Shown in pieces: positions 59,049 to 64,000 of a stretch of DNA of 64,000 nucleotides. The position numbers were made by a program, and so were the translations under genes. The DNA is from Vicia villosa (lineage: Eukaryota > Streptophyta > Magnoliopsida > Fabales > Fabaceae), in NCBI RefSeq assembly GCF_029867415.1, contig NC_081185.1, positions 122,330,920-122,394,919 of the forward strand. The letters run 5' to 3'. A model generated the notes under the pieces. That model had not been told where the DNA came from and did not search any database. It saw only the letters and a list, made by a program, of their open reading frames with translations. Within the stretch, counting starts at the first letter, position 1. Every line of letters starts with the position of its first letter.

Positions 59049-59859
59049 AGTTAAGAATAGAGGAATTGGAAGAAAATGACAGAAAAAAAACAGGTGGAAA
59101 TTGAGGCAGAGAGTTAAGAATTTCACTAACTTTTATAGGAGAGAAGTAAAGTGAAAAAGACAAAAAAGAAGAGAGAGTGAAATGAAATTGATGAGGAACG
59201 TTGCTCGCATTTAAGAGAAGATGTTGAATCTGGATTAGCTGATTTTAGAGTGGGAAAGAGCATGAATTTTTCTCAATGTAGACCGTTAGATAAATCTGAT
59301 GTTTCAGATTTGACCACGTGTTTAGTTTTTAATTTTATACAAAAGTAGAAATGAAAATGAAAAAGAAAAAGAAAAACAAAATGATGGAAACGGTGGCGAG
59401 TTTCAGAACTGCGGAGGCTAGATGCTAGGTGCGATTATGGGCGCCGTCTAAGGTGCGCGGCCTTCATAGGTCTCTCACCGTGAGAGACCATTTTTTCCTT
59501 TTTTTTTTTTTTTCAAATGAACAAGAGCCGTTAGATTAGCTGTCCCTAATGGTCACTCACTTCACTAACACACACCATATCACCACCATCCCTTACACCT
59601 TTTGCAAACGTACAACACACCTTTCTTCACCATCCTTCTTCCACTGTGTCCTTCTTCCATTGTCCTTCTTCATTTCTTTTTCTGCAGCCATTACTCTTCT
59701 GTGTTTTATTTTTCTGAAACCATTTTCTTCTTCATTTTCTTTTTGCGCTCCCTTCTGATTTCTTCTTCATTTCTCCCATTTTCGATCCTCTTCCATTAAC
59801 GATTTGTGTCTGAAGCAAGTTTTTTGTGCGTAGCAAAAGTAACAGATATTGAGTTAAAG
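59049..59859. promoter_or_regulatory. Intergenic region between two divergent genes
   Basis: Shared upstream region of the CASP-like gene (minus) and the FAR1-related gene (plus). 59,570-59,800 is strongly pyrimidine-rich (TTC/CTT runs), typical of plant 5' UTRs, and probably belongs to the FAR1-related transcript. The inverted pair 'ggtctctcacc'/'gtgagagacc' at 59,469-59,489 is a small hairpin. Confidence 0.4.
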
Positions 59860-62549
59860 ATGGATGGTGGTGACGTTATTGGCCATGGAGTAATGCAAGA
59901 TAACTCTGTAAGTCAATTTTCAAACAATCTTATCTTGTGGTTGTAACCCTAATTGATGGTTGATTTACTATTTAGTTATTTATATTTTTTTAGGAAGCAC
60001 ACGATGGGATTTTTCATGAGAATGGTCGTGTTAACGATGACGGTGAACTGGATTTTGTTAGTGATGGATGCTTGGATGATGTTGAATATGACAACAGAGT
60101 TGTTGATGAAGATTCTGAGTTTGAAGATGTTGAATACTATGATGAAGATGCGGAAGATAATGAATTTTACGGATGTGAATACGATGATGAAGATGGAGAT
60201 GATGATTGCGAATTAGATGGTGATGATTATGATGACGAGATAGGTTCCGGTTATGTTAGTGGACACGAATATTGGAATACAGATTCAAACGACGGTGGAA
60301 TTTCTGGGGAAGGATCGGAATGGGGTTCGGACAGATTGAATGAATCGATATCTTCAGATCAACTTCCAGACGAATCATTTGTTGTTGACGAGTTTGACGA
60401 CATTGCAAATATGGACATGTTTAACTTGCAATGTGATGATGTTTCGAAGCTGCAATTTGGAAGTCTGAAAATAGCTTACACATGGTACTGTTGGTTTGCA
60501 AAGATGAACGGTTTTGCAGTCCGTAAAGGTCAAGTTATTAGAAAAAAGAGTGGAGATGTTACTCAACAAACATTTCTTTGTAACCTTGCAGGATTTAGGC
60601 AAAACAAAGTAGATAATCGCAAACGTGGTCCGAGGCACGAAACCCGGTGTGGATGTGAAGCAAAAATTCGGGTTCATATTGATATAATTTCACACCGTTG
60701 GTATGTCACAGTTTTTACCTTTGAGCACAATCATGCAATGTTAAAGGAGAAGCACTGCAGGCTGTTGGCAGGTAATAGGAAGCTTAGTAAGTCAGATAAG
60801 ATGCAAATTAAGAATTTTGGGAATGCCGGAATCAAAGTAACTCAAATGATTGGTTCATTCGCTAATGCTGCCGGGGGGTATGATAAGGTAGGATTTTTGA
60901 AGAAGGATGTACATAATCAAATTGCAAGACAAAGGAAAGAGATGTCTTCTGATGCTAAAGGTGCTGTCAGGTATCTTATTGATCTTCGTGTAATAGATCC
61001 ATTGATGCTTGTTGCACACACGGTGGGTGCAGATGGAACGTTGCAAAACCTATTTTGGAGCGACGGTGAGAGTCAAAAGAATTATGAACTGTTTGGTGAT
61101 GTGCTTGCTTTTGATGCTACATACAAGAAAAATAAGTACAGGTGCCCATTTGTTGTTTTTTCTGGTGTTAATCACCACAACCAGACGATTATATTTGCTA
61201 CTGCCATAGTTTCAAATGAGGTTGAAGGGACATATGTATGGTTGCTGGAGCAGTTTTTGGTTGCAATGAAAGGTAAGACACCTTTATCTGTAATAACGGA
61301 CGGTGATGTTGCTATGAGAAATGCAATCAGGAAAGTCTTTCCCAACAGTTACCACAGGTTATGTGCATGGCATCTCCTACGAAATGCAATTTCCAACATT
61401 AGCAATCCCAATTTCATCCCTGTTTTCAAAAAATTAATGCTTGGTGATCACGATGTTTGGAAATTTGAGAGTATGTGGAATGAAATGTTAGATAGGTTTG
61501 GGTTAGAAGATAATAATTGGATCAATGAATTGTACCAGAAAAGGAAGATGTGGGCAACAGCTCATATTAGGGGAAATTTCTTTGCAGGAATAAGAACGAC
61601 ATCGCGGTGCGAAGCATTTCATAGTCATATGGGACAGTTTGTACACTCGAAGATGAATATGACTGATTTTGTTAAGCAGTTCCATAGGTGTGTGGCATAT
61701 TTTCGATTTAGAGAGGTTCAAGCTGATTTTGAATCCCAATATGGACAGGCAGTGTTGCATACCAATCTTAGGGCGCTTGAGAGGTCAGCATCAAAGCACT
61801 GGACAAAAGAGATATTTGAAATGGTACGATCTGTTATGAAAAAGGTAACCTTAACATCTGTATTAGATATTCAAGATATGGCATCAGTTACCATTTATGC
61901 GGTGACAAAATACAGAGACGAAGGGCATGGATGGCGTGTTTCCCACTGTCCATCGAATAACGATTTCAGATGCTCGTGTCTTAGAATGGAATCCATTGGG
62001 ATTCCTTGTGAGCACATTGTTGCTGTGATGGTTTATCTTAATATTGTAGAATTTCCTGAGAATCTTGTGCTGAATCGTTGGTCATTATATGCGAAGGAGT
62101 CTATTAGTGGAAGTTATGAAGATGGTTCCCACTACTGGGATTCACATTTGGTTGCTAGACACGCTACTTTGGTGAATCTTAGTAAGGAGGTCGCTGACTT
62201 GTCATATATGGATGTTGATGATTACAAAAAATATTTAGAATATCTGACTAATGAACTTTGTAGGCTTAAATCGAAGTACAACAATGAAGATGTTCCAGAT
62301 AACATACATGTTGAAGAGGAGTTGGTGAATATACTTAACCCTTCATGTTCAAGAAGCAAGGGTTGTGGACCAGGTACTGTTGGTACATCAGAGAGACCCA
62401 GGCGGACACAGACGTGTGGGATATGCGGTGCAGCTGGTCACAACAGAAGATGCTGCCCTACTCTTGGAGCAGATGGAGAGCCTCCTGCAGATAGTTCTTT
62501 ACAATCAGCATCTGTAAGGTTAAGTAATGACTATGGATTTTCAGTTTGA
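59860..62549 (+). CDS. FAR1-RELATED SEQUENCE-like protein (FHY3/FAR1 family)
   Basis: Exons 59860-59907 and 59994-62549 (GT-AG, phase 0), 867 aa. The N-terminus (about 20-120) is extremely Asp/Glu-rich. FAR1-type DNA-binding domain about 174-265 (WYCWFAKMNGFAVRKG, RCGCEAKIRVHI, FEHNHAM). MULE-type catalytic-fold domain about 385-479 (FDATYKKNKYRCPFVVF, VITDGDVAMRNAI, HRLCAWHLLRN). SWIM zinc finger about 676-693 (CSCLRMESIGIPCEHIV). C-terminal CCHC knuckle about 823-838 (CGICGAAGHNRRCCP). FHY3/FAR1 proteins are transcription factors derived from MULE transposases. No TIR is seen nearby, and the ORF is intact, so a host gene is more likely than a mobile transposase, but this is not settled. Confidence 0.87.
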
Positions 62550-63658
62550 AATTCAGTGAAGTGATGAAGCAATGCCAAAATGATGTTATGCTGCTTGTTT
62601 GGCAAGGAAGGTTTCTGTTAAGAATGGGTTAAGAATGGGAATGTGGTGAAGTAAGAGGTGGTATTCGTAGTTTATTGTATTGGATAATATAATTGGCAGT
62701 TATACTGATTTTGTAATTTTGGGTGCTGTGTTGCAAATGTGGGATTTGTTTTGTAATAGGCATTTGGTATGCTTATTGTAACAGACATTGTGTCTTGTTA
62801 GTTTTAATATATCCAAGGCTGGAAGTTGATGTAACTGAAGAAGTGAATTGCTGTAATTTTATCCTAAAGCACGTTGAAATTCATCTATTGTTGTATTGTA
62901 ATTTCCCTAATTCAACATAATATATTTCATAAATTAATCAACAATGTTGTAAATATTACTTAGATAGAGTAAATTCATACTGTATTATTTGTGATAAAAA
63001 TACAATGCACAATTTTGATTATGAAACCAGCCAAATTAAATTAAAATAGAACAGCACCAAAATTTCTAAAGCAGTACAAATAAATAGGATTGCTTACCTG
63101 TACTATTTCAAAACTTTGGTACCTTTGGTGCAATATGAAAATGCAAAAATAAATAGCATAATTTTTCAATTCAATGGAACATAACAATTAAAGGTGCATC
63201 AACATAATTTAAATATTCTTCATGTTACATTTCTATTTTCCAATATCAGGTGCATCAACATAGTTTCAGTGGCAGCTACTATTATATCATCACTTTCCTC
63301 TAATCAAATGCTTTGGTGCAAGCACAGAAGCCTTAGGTGCAACCATTCAAACCGCTCCTTCAACAGCATTCGCTGCAGCCTACAGTTCAATCCACTGCCA
63401 ATTACTTCACATAATGCGTTGTTGTTATTTGCCATCATCAATATATCCACACCCAAGGACACAACAACTAGCACATAACAATGTAAGTAACAGAAAGCAG
63501 CAAAGGGCGGTCCAAATTACACAAAACTGCATAAAGCAGCAAGCAAATTATCCTAAAAATATATTACAGACAATCATAGTAGTAGTTTCAATCAACAAAA
63601 CATGGTCCACGCAGCCATCCAAATATCCAAACAAATGGCCACCGCACATTCCCATTGT
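62550..63658. other. Noncoding region between convergent genes
   Basis: 3' UTR of the FAR1-related gene, then AT-rich DNA. 63,130-63,400 carries the word 'ggtgca(a/t)c' repeatedly. No gene recognised. Confidence 0.4.
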
Positions 63659-64000
63659 CTAAGTCGCGGTTGTCATAACTTTCCAGTATTCCTTCGACTT
63701 CCGAATGAGCTCGTTGTTGCAGTCGTTATGGTTTCCCATAAGCAAACGCATAGTTACGGCCATCCTTGTGACAATCTCATTCATCTGGAAGTGAAATGTG
63801 AAATAGTTAACAAAGATTATTTTCGGGGTTAAATGGTGATAATTTATTGTAAACACAACACATCAGAATTGCCATATAATCATACCACACCAAGAGTGTT
63901 GCTTGTGAAGTTGTTCTGCATGTTCATCCACTCTACCACCCATAGTGCAGAGCTGTCGCTGCCAATACAACACAACGGGTTCAGTTTGACCAATTGTATA
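63659..64000 (-). CDS. 3' end of an unrecognised gene (partial)
   Basis: Minus-strand last two exons: 64000-63886 (open to the window edge) and 63784-63659, joined by a GT-AG intron with phase 0; stop TAG at 63,661-63,659. The joined tail reads ALWVVEWMNMQNNFTSNTLG, then MNEIVTRMAVTMRLLMGNHN and NELIRKSKEYWKV. It resembles C-terminal tails of plant proteins in which a 'WV..WM' strand is followed by a helical 'R...A..L..G..N....E...KA..YW' region, but I cannot name the family. Whether it is a host gene or transposon cargo needs sequence beyond the window. Confidence 0.45.

Overview
The window is nuclear DNA of a plant, most likely a legume of the Vicia/Pisum/Trifolium/Medicago group. The evidence is spliced genes with GT-AG introns, land-plant-specific families (DUF506, CASP-like, FAR1-related), very AT-rich intergenic DNA, and two retrotransposon types that are prominent in legumes: an Ogre-like Ty3/gypsy element with a tRNA-Arg-type primer site and 3.34-kb LTRs, and a Sirevirus/Maximus-type Ty1/copia element. 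All alignments were made by eye; no database was searched.

Layout. 1-3.3 kb: a three-exon DUF506 (PDDEXK-like) gene. 3.3-12 kb: repeat-derived DNA (LINE RNase H piece, palindromic and Stowaway-like MITEs, a FAR1/MULE DNA-binding fragment, a gypsy-type LTR and a decayed gypsy pol). 12.4-15 kb: an intact 11-exon BRO1-domain gene. 15-21.8 kb: decayed LINEs, an inverted-repeat element and LTR fragments. 21.97-24.92 kb: a 2.95-kb Mutator-like element (MULE-2) with ~380-bp terminal inverted repeats (TIRs) and a 9-bp target duplication. It carries one small gene and contains a 1.0-kb non-autonomous Helitron. 25-28.6 kb: a tandem SINE-like repeat, copia LTR debris, and a 5'-truncated LINE ending in a perfect 74-bp fold-back.

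The centre is MULE-1 (28,647-57,649), a 29.0-kb nest delimited by 354-bp TIRs and a 9-bp target duplication. Without its insertions it is about 7.7 kb and holds four genes: orfA, a transposase (minus strand), orfB, and a plant mobile domain (PMD) gene. A Sirevirus (34,450-55,709) interrupts exon 3 of the PMD gene, and an Ogre-like element (41,902-54,005) is inserted in the Sirevirus. Both retrotransposons have nearly identical LTRs, so both are young, and both lack almost all of pol. They must have been mobilised in trans or been deleted very recently.

The most unusual observation is that orfA, orfB and the N-terminus of the MULE-1 transposase appear to be copies of one small domain of about 100 residues. 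A more divergent version seems to be the only gene of MULE-2. The divergent promoter between transposase and orfB carries three copies of a near-palindromic motif that also occurs twice in each TIR, which suggests coordinated or self-regulated expression.

57.6-64 kb returns to host-like genes: a CASP-like four-TM membrane protein (minus), a large FAR1-related (FHY3/FAR1 family) gene with an acidic N-terminus (plus), and the 3' end of an unrecognised minus-strand gene running off the window.
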